Source of the DNA: an uncultured Gammaproteobacteria bacterium
GTDB lineage: Bacteria > Pseudomonadota > Gammaproteobacteria > Enterobacterales > Psychrobiaceae
Reading direction: 5' to 3'
Assembly: GCA_937139475.1 (NCBI GenBank)
Contig: CAKZQF010000015.1
Span: forward strand, 1 to 55,225
Length of the DNA: 55,225 nt
Positions 18,340 to 28,745 of this stretch are shown here, in pieces (position 1 is the first letter of the stretch; each line of letters opens with the position of its first letter). The notes under the pieces are model-generated. The model was not told the origin of the DNA. It searched no databases and saw nothing but the letters and a program-made list of their open reading frames with translations. A program made the position numbers and the translations under genes.

Positions 18340-20307
18340 TTAAAGCAGGTCAATTTGAATAACCGATGTCAACGACTCCTCAGATTTGTAATTCGGGTTG
18401 TTAAAACTACTATTCAATACCCTCAGAATATACGTTTTGCCGCCTTCAACACGCAGCTGTGCACGGTGTGCTCCCAGATGCTTTATGCGGGTGGAACTTA
18501 CCAGACGATTGCCAAGATAGGAAATATCAAAAGAAAACTGATGGTTCTTCCCTAGACTATCAGCAACGTCAGTGCTTGTTATAGACAGATGGGCGTCAAA
18601 CTCTGGTCTAAAATAGACATATCTAACTGTGCCAGGCCGCGCCGGTGACAGTGATTGTAACGCGCCGTTAAAGGTTAGTTCGAGTGGTGTGTCAAGCCAA
18701 ATTTCGGAGCATATCGGAAATTGGGACTCTGGGTCGAGTAAGGCCCCGGAGTTTACAACATGGGCTCTTAATTGCCATTGCCCCTCACCACAGGAACCAC
18801 CCGTAATGCCTATATTCAATTCATTCGCCAATAGCTCCAATTCCCCCGCCAGTATCGGGTTATCTTCGATGAGCTGGGCGGCAACACTGTAGATTGTATA
18901 AGGCTGGGGCTTGCTTGCCGCTTTTAACAATGACTGATGTAAGCCTAGAAGCCCTATTTCATTAGCCAGTCGTGTTGCTTGTTCACTAAACTGTGCTCTG
19001 GCGTCGACAAGTGACAGCAAAAATAACATATTGCTCACCTCGTCAAAGGGCGAGAATGCAAACGCTGGTCGGTGGTACGGATAGCCATTGCTGTCCTTAA
19101 AATGACGCCGATAATCGCTAAGTTCTTTATTTGCTTTGGCTAAAAAAGCCAACGTCTTAGTCGCCTTGGTTATGTCGCTGTTAGCCCGTTTGTCTTGCCA
19201 GTCATTTAATGCAAATCGAGCCACCATACCGGCGATTCCCTCACTTAACGATAATGTTAAGTCACTAAAACCATAACCTGAATGGATGCCACCACGCGAA
19301 TCACTGCGCCCGACCACTTTATGCATGTACCAATGTCCCAACTCGTGCATTATGGTATGCTCGTTCCACTCCGAGTTAGTCGTTTTAGGTCGACTTTGAT
19401 TGTCTACAGGTGTTGAACCCTTGATAAAAATTAAATTATTAGCCGGCTTATAATAGCCATCGCTTTGTTCATTTCTCTGTTTGCCTCGAGTCCACAGAAC
19501 AGTTAACGGCTCTGGGGTACCGGGCAAATCAATACCATGGGATTTGAACATATCAAAGCCTTTGGCTAGTGTATCTAAAATCGCAAATGACTGACTATGA
19601 CTTCGCCGTTCATTAAAGCCATCTAGCTGATTAAAACCAGTTTCTAACAAGAAGTCTTGCTGGCTGATACCATAGTTAATTGAAAAATAAAAAGGACTGG
19701 TTACCGTATACTGAAGATACTTATTGGTTTTTCCCCTCTGGTGCTTATTGCTCTGAACCGAAACCCAAATAGCTTTGCTAGCATCAATACTTTCAATACG
19801 CATGGCGGCAACTAATTCAAGATACAATTGCTCAGTTGGATCACAATGAGATAATTCAAAGAGATACTCACCGTCACCATTAGTAAACGTCTTCGCTAGT
19901 AGCTTGCCCTCGCGATCGCGCAGATTAACTCGAATATAGCGGCTAGGATAAATGCTTGGATTAAAAGGGGTGAGTTGATATTCAGTACTAATACCATTGC
20001 TAGACTCTAAGAACTCAAGACGCTCAAACTGCACAAGGCCATGCAAAATGCATATCTGCTCCTCAACATCCCTTGGGCCACTCAGTGGTTGCAAGGTAGC
20101 AGGTTTAGCCTGTTTAAGGCGCGGTTGTTGGCGCGGCAATGCCTCGTAGGTAGAACTGACTTGTGAAGCTATTACCGGCTTAGCGTTAATTACGGCAGGT
20201 AAAGCTGTCGGGGTTGGTGGCCCAGAACGAAAACTTTGATAAGCTAAAAAAAGAACAAGGCTGATAAGTGCAGCGGCGATAGCCAAGTTCCTGTTATTTT
20301 TTCTCAC
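18340..20307 (-). CDS. Membrane-anchored or periplasmic putative zinc metallopeptidase (HExxH...E), unknown family
   Basis: 655 residues. An N-terminal membrane segment (residues ~8-25, LAIAAALISLVLFLAY) is an uncleaved anchor or signal peptide, followed by a Pro/Thr/Ala-rich linker. Residues ~105-155 look like a small beta-sandwich (VNLRDREGKLLAKTFTNGDG). The centre has HELGHWYMH at residues 321-329 with LSEGIAG 30 residues later (Glu356), the layout of a gluzincin zinc site. The C-terminal third is beta-rich, ending in a possible pre-peptidase-like domain (VRYVYFRPEFDAHLSI ... GGKTYILRVLNSS). I do not recognise the family. It is last in a run with two small genes (20657-20872 and 20343-20654), 35 bp after the latter. 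Confidence 0.65.
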   Translation of the reverse strand: MRKNNRNLAIAAALISLVLFLAYQSFRSGPPTPTALPAVINAKPVIASQVSSTYEALPRQQPRLKQAKPATLQPLSGPRDVEEQICILHGLVQFERLEFLESSNGISTEYQLTPFNPSIYPSRYIRVNLRDREGKLLAKTFTNGDGEYLFELSHCDPTEQLYLELVAAMRIESIDASKAIWVSVQSNKHQRGKTNKYLQYTVTSPFYFSINYGISQQDFLLETGFNQLDGFNERRSHSQSFAILDTLAKGFDMFKSHGIDLPGTPEPLTVLWTRGKQRNEQSDGYYKPANNLIFIKGSTPVDNQSRPKTTNSEWNEHTIMHELGHWYMHKVVGRSDSRGGIHSGYGFSDLTLSLSEGIAGMVARFALNDWQDKRANSDITKATKTLAFLAKANKELSDYRRHFKDSNGYPYHRPAFAFSPFDEVSNMLFLLSLVDARAQFSEQATRLANEIGLLGLHQSLLKAASKPQPYTIYSVAAQLIEDNPILAGELELLANELNIGITGGSCGEGQWQLRAHVVNSGALLDPESQFPICSEIWLDTPLELTFNGALQSLSPARPGTVRYVYFRPEFDAHLSITSTDVADSLGKNHQFSFDISYLGNRLVSSTRIKHLGAHRAQLRVEGGKTYILRVLNSSFNNPNYKSEESLTSVIQIDLL

Positions 20308-20342
20308 TATATCGCTCGGTGTTGTGGTTTAAATGGTATGAC

Positions 20343-20654
20343 TCAGTCGGTAAATCCATTACGTAAAAAATTTGTTTTAAGGCGAACAAAACTGTCTTCG
20401 TCACAATTAATAAAATCAATGGCTAACTGGAATTGTTCAGATTGGCATTTATTCTGGTCAGCTAGTTCGTACTCATTCATAACAATATGCATCGCCTCAC
20501 TAACGCAGCCACTTTCACCTTTACCAATGTCAAATTCTTCCGGCTCAAAATTATCAAGCATCCATAACTGTAACTTTTCAGTGCTGATATTCCCACCTCC
20601 CCAAGATTGTAATATCTGGATGAGTTGAGCGCTGCTGATATTTTTCCTGGTCAT
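20343..20654 (-). CDS. Hypothetical acidic protein, 103 aa
   Basis: No family recognised. The protein is acidic and mostly helical, with no signal peptide or membrane segment; its N-terminal part (SAQLIQILQSWGGGNISTEKLQLWMLDNF) has a helix-turn-helix-like look but no known signature. It starts 2 bp after the DUF3565 gene ends and stops 35 bp before the HExxH gene starts, so the three are probably co-transcribed. Function not known. Confidence 0.6.
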   Translation of the reverse strand: MTRKNISSAQLIQILQSWGGGNISTEKLQLWMLDNFEPEEFDIGKGESGCVSEAMHIVMNEYELADQNKCQSEQFQLAIDFINCDEDSFVRLKTNFLRNGFTD

Positions 20655-20656
20655 TC

Positions 20657-20872
20657 TTATTCCTCAGGTTGCCAATCTCGTGGCGCCTTATCATCACACT
20701 TAACACAGTTTAGCAGCAAGCCTAACTGTTGCTCCCTACCATTCTCAGTTGTCACCCAAAGTCGATTTTGCCAGGGTGGGTCATGGCGAACATGTTGGTT
20801 ATGACCACACCTAAGCTTTGCGACCCAGTGCCCTTCTTCATCGATATGGTAGCCAACAATGGCTTGCTTCAT
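20657..20872 (-). CDS. DUF3565-family small protein
   Basis: 71 residues. The phrase CGHNQHVRHDPPWQNRLWV and the late CVKCDD pair match DUF3565, a short family with four conserved Cys/His positions that look able to hold a zinc ion. The role is unknown. It is first in a likely three-gene unit with the 103-aa protein and the HExxH protein, and lies 45 bp downstream of parC beyond a terminator. Confidence 0.8.
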   Translation of the reverse strand: MKQAIVGYHIDEEGHWVAKLRCGHNQHVRHDPPWQNRLWVTTENGREQQLGLLLNCVKCDDKAPRDWQPEE

Positions 20873-20888
20873 AGACTACGTCTCATAT

Positions 20889-20912
20889 AAAAAATGCCGC
20901 AACAGCGGCATT
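20889..20912 (-). terminator. Intrinsic terminator after parC
   Basis: On the minus strand AATGCCGC pairs with GCGGCATT (20893-20900 and 20905-20912), loop of 4, followed by a run of T. It lies 5 bp past the parC stop. Confidence 0.88.
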
Positions 20913-20917
20913 CTAAT

Positions 20918-23227
20918 TTACTCTAGATTCAACGGCCCTTCACCAGCCGGTTCTTCATCACTGTGGGCGATACCATGCATAGTAACTTCAATGGAGTCTA
21001 CTCGCTGTAAGCCACGTGGTAATTTATTACCGCGACGGCCGCGTTCGCCTATGTAGTGCTCAAGATCACTTGCTTTTAGCGTTAGCTTACGCTTGCCAGC
21101 AAACAAGGTGACATCACTGTCACTGTTGATAACTGCAATTTGCTTAACAAACTCTTCACGTGATTGTACTCTCGAGCTTGGGATATTAATAATCTTGTTG
21201 CCCTTGCCTTTAGAGAGCTTGGGTAAACTTTCCAGCGGGAAGATGAGCATACGCCCTTCGTTAGAAATAGCCAAACACAGTTGATTTTCATAATCATTAA
21301 CCGGGATTAGCGGCAGTACTTCGCTTCCTTTTGGTCGGCTAATAAGTGCCTTGCCTTTCTTGTTACTCGATAGCATATCGCTATAAGAGCCAATAAATCC
21401 ATAGCCGCCATCGGTTGCCAGTAAATACAGCTGTTGTTCTTTCCCCATTACTGTATGTGCAATAGTTTCACCGGCAACTAGTGTGAAGCGCCCTGTTAAT
21501 GGCTCTCCCTGGCTACGTGCCGATGGTAGCGTGTGCGCATCGGTACTAAAAGCACGCCCCGATGTATCGATAAATACAACCGGTTGATTGCTTCGCCCTT
21601 TCGCTGAGCACAAGTAGCCATCACCCGCTTTGTAATTTAAGTTTTGTGGCTCAATATCATGGCCTTTGGCACAGCGCGCCCAGCCTTTCTCAGACACGAC
21701 CACGGTAACCGCTTCACTTGGCACCAAGTCTTTATCAGATAATGCCTTAGATTCACTACGCTCAACAATCGGTGAGCGGCGCTCGTCCCCATATTTTTCG
21801 GCATCGGCGATAATTTCTTTTTTCACCAAGGTTTTCATGCGACGTTCAGAGGAGAGCGTTAATTCAATTTTATCTCGCTCTGCTGCTAATTCTTCTTGCT
21901 CCGCGCGGATCTTAATTTCTTCAAGTTTGGCTAGCTGACGAAGTTTAATTTCTAAAATAGCTTCTGCCTGGATTTGCGATAACGCAAAGCGGCTCATTAA
22001 TTCAGCTTTTGGATCATCATAGGTACGGATGATTTCAATAACTTCGTCAATATTTAAAAATGCTATCAGTAAGCCATCAAGAATATGTAGTCGCGCCAGT
22101 ATTTTATCTAAGCGAAATTGCAGACGTCGACGCACGGTTTCAAGACGATAAGTTATCCACTCACTCAAGATTTCTTTGAGTCCCATAACTCGCGGGCGGT
22201 TATCAAGGCCGAGTATGTTTAGATTGACCCGATAATTTTTCTCAAGATCAGTTGTGGCAAACAGGTGGTTCATTATCCCGTCCACATCAACACGATTTGA
22301 ACGTGGCACGATGACCAAGCGCGTTGGGCACTCATGATCTGACTCATCCCGTAAGTCCGATACCATCGGCAGCTTTTTCGCCTGCATTTGTGCTGCAATT
22401 TGTTCTAGTATTTTTGCGCCAGAAACTTGATGAGGCAATGCGGTAATGACCACTTCACCATCTTCAATGTCATAAACTGCACGCATCTTGATCGAACCTT
22501 TACCGGTCTGATAAATTTTCTCAATATCACGTTTAGGGGTAATAATTTCAGCGTTTGTTGGGTAATCAGGGCCTTGAACATGCTCGAGCAACTCTGCTAA
22601 ATCTGCTTTTGGTGACTCGAGTAAATTAACGGCAGCCCCTGCAACTTCCCGTACATTATGTGGTGGAATATCTGTTGCCATACCAACAGCAATGCCGGTA
22701 ATGCCATTAAGTAGAATATGGGGCAGACGTGCAGGCAATACAACAGGCTCTTTCATTGTGCCATCAAAATTTGGTTGCCATTCAACCGTACCTTGGCCTA
22801 ATTCACCTAACATAACTTCAGCAAATTTCGATAATTTTGCTTCGGTGTAACGCATCGCAGCAAATGACTTAGGATCGTCTGGCGCCCCCCAGTTCCCTTG
22901 GCCATCGACCAATGGATAACGATACGAAAATGGCTGTGCCATTAACACCATCGCTTCATAACAAGCGCTATCTCCATGGGGGTGAAATTTACCTAACACA
23001 TCACCAACAGTACGAGCAGACTTTTTATATTTTGACGCAGCATTTAAGCCCAGTTCGCTCATTGCATAAATAATACGACGCTGTACAGGTTTTAAGCCAT
23101 CACCGATATGAGGTAACGCCCGATCCATAATTACGTACATTGAATAATTTAAATAGGCGTCTTCGGTAAACTTCACCATGGACTGCTGCTCTACACCATC
23201 CAAACTCATTTCTATAGAATCACTCAC
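20918..23227 (-). CDS. parC: DNA topoisomerase IV subunit A
   Basis: 769 residues. The DNA-cleaving Tyr127 is in [11 protein letters not shown], and the quinolone-resistance region reads [14 protein letters not shown] with Ser87 and Glu91 in their wild-type states. The N-terminal 5Y-CAP domain, coiled-coil gate ([19 protein letters not shown]) and C-terminal beta-propeller ([14 protein letters not shown] ... [12 protein letters not shown]) are all present. With ParE it unlinks replicated chromosomes. In this window parC and parE are about 3.5 kb apart, separated by the large c-di-GMP gene, rather than adjacent. Confidence 0.96.
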   Translation of the reverse strand: MSDSIEMSLDGVEQQSMVKFTEDAYLNYSMYVIMDRALPHIGDGLKPVQRRIIYAMSELGLNAASKYKKSARTVGDVLGKFHPHGDSACYEAMVLMAQPFSYRYPLVDGQGNWGAPDDPKSFAAMRYTEAKLSKFAEVMLGELGQGTVEWQPNFDGTMKEPVVLPARLPHILLNGITGIAVGMATDIPPHNVREVAGAAVNLLESPKADLAELLEHVQGPDYPTNAEIITPKRDIEKIYQTGKGSIKMRAVYDIEDGEVVITALPHQVSGAKILEQIAAQMQAKKLPMVSDLRDESDHECPTRLVIVPRSNRVDVDGIMNHLFATTDLEKNYRVNLNILGLDNRPRVMGLKEILSEWITYRLETVRRRLQFRLDKILARLHILDGLLIAFLNIDEVIEIIRTYDDPKAELMSRFALSQIQAEAILEIKLRQLAKLEEIKIRAEQEELAAERDKIELTLSSERRMKTLVKKEIIADAEKYGDERRSPIVERSESKALSDKDLVPSEAVTVVVSEKGWARCAKGHDIEPQNLNYKAGDGYLCSAKGRSNQPVVFIDTSGRAFSTDAHTLPSARSQGEPLTGRFTLVAGETIAHTVMGKEQQLYLLATDGGYGFIGSYSDMLSSNKKGKALISRPKGSEVLPLIPVNDYENQLCLAISNEGRMLIFPLESLPKLSKGKGNKIINIPSSRVQSREEFVKQIAVINSDSDVTLFAGKRKLTLKASDLEHYIGERGRRGNKLPRGLQRVDSIEVTMHGIAHSDEEPAGEGPLNLE

Positions 23228-23722
23228 ATTTAAACCTTTTCTTGTTTTTCAACGAAACTTACTTCAAGTCGATGCTTAATTAAACGCTATCGTTTTCGAA
23301 ATATCGAAGAAAAATTTCTACACTATTTATGTCTAATTTGAACTACGGTGTGCCGCATCAATATCACCGTGCATGGAAATTTACCGGCAGGCATAAGCAC
23401 AATATTAGCTGGAAGCAACAAACCAAAATAATTGATGGCTTATCGTTCAAATAGGGATCACATACCAGTTAAAATTATTTCATCGCTACTATATATTATT
23501 TTCTTAATATTTTGAACAAATTCAAAAGTTAACTCAATCTATATCCGTTTTTAGCCATCACTCTGTTACACTCAGGTTAACGACGGTCTTGTCGAAGATT
23601 GCCATGCGCAGGGTTTAATCAATAACAGGTTTTTCTTTGCTCTGCTTTAATCTGCTGTTATGGTACGAAAATAGACTTTACTACCAAACACCCCCGTTAA
23701 CTCACACAAAAGGATTAGAAGT
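23228..23722. other. Divergent intergenic region parC / CHASE-GGDEF-EAL gene
   Basis: 495 bp, AT-rich, holding the promoters of both flanking genes. A 26-codon frame starts at ATG 23435 but has no ribosome site, so I do not call it. I saw no repeat or clear RNA gene. Confidence 0.5.
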
Positions 23723-26641
23723 GTGTCCTTGGACTCAAATAAGCCGTTAAATATCAATCCGAAAAAAAACCTGGTGCTCTTCATCACCTTAGGTTTGCTG
23801 ATTGCTTTCTTTTCCTTATTTGTTTATGAGCAAGCCTCGATTGACCGACACTTATCAAGCGAAGAACATCAAATTAGACAAAAGCTATCGAACTATCGCA
23901 CTAAACTAGAACATATAGTGAACTACAATCTAATTCTAATGGAAGGCCTCACAGCGTATATCGCGATCACGCCCAATATTACTCAGCAAGAATTTGCAAA
24001 TTATAGCTCCTTACTTTTAGCTCAGGATAACAATATAAGGAATATTGGCGGAGCGAAAGATCTTGTCATAAGCCACATGTATCCCCTTGCGGGAAATGAA
24101 GCGGCACTGGGTCTTAATTACCGCGAAAACCCACAACAAAAGCGAGTCGTAGAAATGGCGATGGCACTTAATCATGCTGTTATTGCTGGACCACTAAATC
24201 TGGTTCAAGGCGGTGTAGGCCTCATTGCTCGCTTACCGGTAACGACCGAGAATGGCCCTTGGGGAGTAGTTTCTGTTGTTTTAGATTATGACAGCATGCT
24301 CGAGCATTCTGGGCTACTAAATGAAACGATGGTCAACATCGCGATTCGTGGGAAAGACGGCCTGGGAAAAGACGGTGATACCTTTTATGGCGATCCAACA
24401 ATATTTAGCCGCAGCCAATTAATACAAAATGTATCGATACCTTTCGGTCAATGGCAATTGGTTGGTGAAGCCACTAACCAAATGCCAGCATATAAAACCA
24501 ATCCTAAAGTTTGGTTCTTTGCCTTGGCTTGCCTGGGATTCTGGTGTTTTATTGGCTTTCAACGCTACAAAAGTAATGTGCTGTATCAGAAATCTATCGA
24601 GTTAACAGCCCAGTCCGAACAAAAATTTAGAAGCTTTTTTAGCGCTCACACCGCACCGATGCTAATAATCAGCGATGATGGAGAAATCATTGACGCTAAC
24701 AAAGCGGCTAGTTTGCTATATGGCTACTCGACTGAGGAATTAAAAGCACTTGATGTGGCGCATATCAACGCGTTAGCTGCGCAACACATTGCTTTATCAT
24801 TGGATGGTGACTCAACCAAGGATTTAGCGACGTTTGCCAGCTCACACACATTAAAAAGCGGTGAAACAATTCAAGTCGAAGTTCGCTCTGCGCCTATCAA
24901 CTCCAATGGCAAGCAACTGATATTCGCTATTCTCACTGATGTAACAGAAAAACACCAATTAGAGCAGAAACTAAAGTTAGATGCGCAAGTATTCGAATAC
25001 TCTCAAGAAGGCATTATAATCACCGATAGTGATAAGAAAATTATTTCGATCAACAAAGGGTTCACTGATATTACTGGCTATGTTCCTGCTGATGTTCTGG
25101 GACAGGTTCCTTCGATGTTTTCATCGAGTATTCATAGTGAACTTTTTTATCAGAAAATGTTTGATGAAATCGCTTTGAAAGGTTTTTGGAAGGGAGAAAT
25201 TAAGAACCGCAATAAAGATGGTTCGATAAATTCTGAGCTATTATCAATTAGCAAAGTAGACAATGAGCGGGGCCAGGCCGTTAACTATGTTATTGTATTT
25301 TCAGATATCAGCAAGCTTAAGAAAACAGAGGAGCATCTTGAAAAACTGGCGCACTATGACACATTAACCAATCTCCCAAATAGGCTACTATTAAAGACTC
25401 GTCTCAACCATGCAATAAGAAATGCACAAAGACTTAAAACAAAATTAGCAATTATGTTTTTAGACCTAGATCGCTTTAAGATTATCAACGATAGTTTAGG
25501 GCATAAAGCAGGTGATGAGTTATTGCAATTAGTCTCGAATCGATTATCTAGACGCATTCGCCAGAGCGATACACTCGCAAGAATAGGTGGTGATGAGTTC
25601 GTTATTCTACTAGAAAACATTAAGCAATCGACGCAGTTAGATAGCTTAGCCAAAGAACTTATCAGCGAGCTGAATAAACCGTTTCGGATCGCCGATGACC
25701 AAGAAGTTTATATCGGGACCTCAATAGGCATCTCCATTTACCCAGACGATTCAGGCCTAGCCAATGAATTAATTTCATTCGCCGACGCAGCAATGTATCG
25801 AGCAAAACAATCTGGCAGAAATGTCTATTCATTATATACCAGCAATATCACAGACTTAGCCAATGAAAAGCTAAAACTATCAACCGAAATCAAACATGCA
25901 ATAGAATGCAATGAACTAGAGCTCTACTATCAAGCGCAGGTTGACCTGATTAGCAACAAAACGGTGGCTGCAGAAGGCCTATTACGCTGGAACCATCCGC
26001 AACGGGGTCTAGTAACACCAGCTGAGTTCATTCATGTGGCGGAAGAAACTGGCCTTATCCATCAGCTCACGTTATGGATAATCGAACAGGCCTGTAAACA
26101 GTTAAGCGACTGGACGAAGAAACAGGTTCCACTAGCACTGTCAGTTAATATATCCGCTATGGATTTTAATGCATCAAATTTTCAGACGGAAGTTGAGACG
26201 CTATTAAAAAAGTATTCCTTTGCACCGGGCTTACTGGAGTTTGAAGTACTTGAAAATGTAATGATGGAAAACATCGGTGACGCCATATCGAAATTAGAGC
26301 ACTTTAGAGACATGGGAATAACGATAGCCATAGACAACTTTGGCACGGGTTATTCTTCGTTAGCCTATTTAGGCAACTTGCCTGCCGATAAATTAAAAAT
26401 TGATCGCGGTTTCATTAATGAAATTCAGCCGGATGGAGCCAAGTCTGAAATCGCTTTATCAGCCATCAGCTTGGCCAAAAACTTTAACCTGGCGCTGGTC
26501 GCTGAAGGCGTTGAACAAGAATACCAAGCAACGTTTTTACGCGATAAGGGGTGCCAATTTGTACAAGGTAACCTATTTGGTGCTCCCCTAACGCTCAAGG
26601 AATTTGAACAACAGAACTTGGCGCATATTGAGGTGCTATAG
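23723..26641 (+). CDS. CHASE-PAS-PAS-GGDEF-EAL membrane sensor for cyclic di-GMP
   Basis: 972 residues, GTG start with AAAGGA upstream. Order: membrane segment ~17-36; periplasmic CHASE domain ~45-245; membrane segment ~263-280; PAS ~300-410 and PAS ~425-535; GGDEF ~545-705 with an intact GGDEF at ~621 and RQSD five residues before it (inhibitory site); EAL ~720-965 starting AEGLLRW. In the EAL domain the usual DDFGTG loop reads DNFGTG: Asn872 replaces the second metal-binding Asp, so phosphodiesterase activity may be weak or lost. The cyclase half looks fully active. Monocistronic, convergent with parE. Confidence 0.92.
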   Translation: MSLDSNKPLNINPKKNLVLFITLGLLIAFFSLFVYEQASIDRHLSSEEHQIRQKLSNYRTKLEHIVNYNLILMEGLTAYIAITPNITQQEFANYSSLLLAQDNNIRNIGGAKDLVISHMYPLAGNEAALGLNYRENPQQKRVVEMAMALNHAVIAGPLNLVQGGVGLIARLPVTTENGPWGVVSVVLDYDSMLEHSGLLNETMVNIAIRGKDGLGKDGDTFYGDPTIFSRSQLIQNVSIPFGQWQLVGEATNQMPAYKTNPKVWFFALACLGFWCFIGFQRYKSNVLYQKSIELTAQSEQKFRSFFSAHTAPMLIISDDGEIIDANKAASLLYGYSTEELKALDVAHINALAAQHIALSLDGDSTKDLATFASSHTLKSGETIQVEVRSAPINSNGKQLIFAILTDVTEKHQLEQKLKLDAQVFEYSQEGIIITDSDKKIISINKGFTDITGYVPADVLGQVPSMFSSSIHSELFYQKMFDEIALKGFWKGEIKNRNKDGSINSELLSISKVDNERGQAVNYVIVFSDISKLKKTEEHLEKLAHYDTLTNLPNRLLLKTRLNHAIRNAQRLKTKLAIMFLDLDRFKIINDSLGHKAGDELLQLVSNRLSRRIRQSDTLARIGGDEFVILLENIKQSTQLDSLAKELISELNKPFRIADDQEVYIGTSIGISIYPDDSGLANELISFADAAMYRAKQSGRNVYSLYTSNITDLANEKLKLSTEIKHAIECNELELYYQAQVDLISNKTVAAEGLLRWNHPQRGLVTPAEFIHVAEETGLIHQLTLWIIEQACKQLSDWTKKQVPLALSVNISAMDFNASNFQTEVETLLKKYSFAPGLLEFEVLENVMMENIGDAISKLEHFRDMGITIAIDNFGTGYSSLAYLGNLPADKLKIDRGFINEIQPDGAKSEIALSAISLAKNFNLALVAEGVEQEYQATFLRDKGCQFVQGNLFGAPLTLKEFEQQNLAHIEVL

Positions 26642-26737
26642 ACAAGCTTATGCTCAAGAGATTGGCTCTATTGGCATTAATAGTGTGGACGACGATAAAA
26701 GGATTGGCGATGCAGCGCAACGTTGCAGATAAAATAT

Positions 26738-26767
26738 AAGCGCCATGCATTTTTATCACAGGCGCCT
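26738..26767. terminator. Possible hairpin terminator between the c-di-GMP gene and parE
   Basis: AAGCGCC (26738-26744) and GGCGCCT (26761-26767) can pair over 6-7 bp with a 16-nt loop; AT-rich sequence follows on the minus strand. Loop length and lack of a clean T run make this uncertain. Confidence 0.35.
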
Positions 26768-26787
26768 AATTGGTGGGAAGGTATAAA

Positions 26788-28680
26788 TTAAGAAACCTGC
26801 GCTAAATTCCCTTTCGTTTCAAGCCAGGTGCGACGGTCACCTGAGCGTTTTTTCGCGAGTAACATATCCATGGTTTCGCAGGTCTCTTCTAGATTATCTA
26901 GCGTTAACTGCACCAAACGGCGGGTATTAGGGTCCATGGTTGTTTCACGCAATTGCAGTGGGTTCATCTCCCCTAGCCCTTTAAAGCGTTGCACGTTGAC
27001 TTTACCGCGTTTTTTCTCTGCTTCGATGCGATCTAAAATCCCTTTTTTCTCGTCTTCATCAAGCGCATAAAAGACTTCTTTACCGATATCGATGCGGTAC
27101 AACGGCGGCATCGCTACATAAACGTGCCCCTGTTCAACTAGCGTTCTAAAATGGGCCATAAACAAGGCACACAACAACGTGGCAATATGCAGTCCATCAG
27201 AATCCGCATCAGCAAGAATACAAATTTTGTCGTAGCGCAATGCTGACAAATCACTCGAATCAGGATCAAGGCCAATGGCAACTGAAATGTCATGCACCTC
27301 TTGAGAGGCCAAGACTTGCGTCGATTCAACTTCCCAGGTATTGAGAATCTTACCGCGAAGAGGCATCACCGCTTGGAACTCACGGTCACGCGCTTGTTTG
27401 GCTGAACCGCCAGCGGAATCCCCCTCCACCAGGAAAAGCTCCGCACGAGAAGGATCCTGTCCGGTACAATCGGTTAATTTACCAGGCAGCGCTGGTCCAG
27501 AAGTTACCTTTTTACGCGCTATTTTCTTGGTTGCTTTTAATCGACGCTGCGCATTGTTAATGCAAAGCTCAGCTAGTTGCTCCGCGACTTCAGTATGTTG
27601 GTTGAGCCATAAGCTAAAGGCATCTTTCACTACGCCTGAAACAAAGGCGCTACATTGGCGTGATGATAGGCGCTCTTTAGTTTGGCCAGCAAAGGCAGGA
27701 TCTTGCATTTTAACCGACAGAACGTAACTACATTTGTCCCAGATATCATCCGGCGTTAATTTGATACCACGAGGAAGCAGATTCCTAAACTCACAAAATT
27801 CACGCATTGCATCCAAAAGGCCAGCGCGTAATCCATTGACGTGGGTGCCCCCTTGAATAGTCGGGATCAGGTTTACATAGCTCTCACTAAGGGCATCACC
27901 GCCTTCAGGCTGCCATACAACCGCCCAATCAACCGCTTCTGATTTGCTGCTCATCGAACCAACAAATGGTTTCTCAGGTAAGCACGGCCATTCTTTGGCG
28001 GTTTCTAACAAGTAATCTTCAAGGCCGGATTCATAATGCCACTCTTGAACATCTTTGCTGACTTTATTGGTAAACTTAATTCTCAACCCAGGGCAAAGTA
28101 CTGCTTTTGAGCGTAAATTATGATTTAGGCGTGATACTGAGAATTTGAATGAATCGAAATACGAAGCGTCTGGCCAAAAGCGAACACGGGTTCCGGTATT
28201 ACGTTTACCACAGGTGCCCACTTCTTGTAGTTCTTCAACCTTTTCACCATTTTCAAAAGCAATTTCGTAAACCTTAGCGTCACGGCGAATTGACACTTCA
28301 ACGCGAGTTGAAAGCGCATTAACGACGGAAATACCAACACCATGTAGTCCACCGGAGAATTGATAGTTTTCACCTGAAAATTTACCACCAGCATGTAACT
28401 TACATAAGATAAGCTCAACTCCAGATACCCCTTCTTCGGGGTGAATATCAATTGGCATGCCGCGGCCATCATCAATCACTTCAAGTGAGTGATCTTCATG
28501 TAAGATAACTTGAATGTAGCTGGCAAATCCGGCAAGAGCTTCATCAACACTGTTATCGATAATTTCTTGGCCTAGATGATTGGGTCTGGTGGTATCTGTG
28601 TACATACCAGGACGGCGTTTTACTGGATCTAATCCGTTTAATACTTCAATTGCATCGGAATTATATTGCTGCTCGCTCAC
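26788..28680 (-). CDS. parE: DNA topoisomerase IV subunit B
   Basis: 630 residues, the E. coli length. ATP-binding GHKL motifs: EIIDNSVDEALAG, VIDDGRGMPIDIHPEEG and GGLHGVGISVVNALS. The TOPRIM metal site is LVEGDSAGGSAKQ plus ILADADSDGLHI. It pairs with ParC as the ATPase half of topoisomerase IV. It is the last gene of a conserved minus-strand unit nudF-yqiB-cpdA-yqiA-parE, the same order as in E. coli. Confidence 0.97.
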   Translation of the reverse strand: MSEQQYNSDAIEVLNGLDPVKRRPGMYTDTTRPNHLGQEIIDNSVDEALAGFASYIQVILHEDHSLEVIDDGRGMPIDIHPEEGVSGVELILCKLHAGGKFSGENYQFSGGLHGVGISVVNALSTRVEVSIRRDAKVYEIAFENGEKVEELQEVGTCGKRNTGTRVRFWPDASYFDSFKFSVSRLNHNLRSKAVLCPGLRIKFTNKVSKDVQEWHYESGLEDYLLETAKEWPCLPEKPFVGSMSSKSEAVDWAVVWQPEGGDALSESYVNLIPTIQGGTHVNGLRAGLLDAMREFCEFRNLLPRGIKLTPDDIWDKCSYVLSVKMQDPAFAGQTKERLSSRQCSAFVSGVVKDAFSLWLNQHTEVAEQLAELCINNAQRRLKATKKIARKKVTSGPALPGKLTDCTGQDPSRAELFLVEGDSAGGSAKQARDREFQAVMPLRGKILNTWEVESTQVLASQEVHDISVAIGLDPDSSDLSALRYDKICILADADSDGLHIATLLCALFMAHFRTLVEQGHVYVAMPPLYRIDIGKEVFYALDEDEKKGILDRIEAEKKRGKVNVQRFKGLGEMNPLQLRETTMDPNTRRLVQLTLDNLEETCETMDMLLAKKRSGDRRTWLETKGNLAQVS

Positions 28681-28745
28681 ACGTCTCGCCCTTTGATAAA
28701 AATATTGCCACCAGTGTAGCTAATTTCTCTCCATCATTTAAGTAG

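Noticed and set aside
23435..23515. 26-codon frame between parC and the c-di-GMP gene
   Set aside because: No ribosome site and no neighbour logic.
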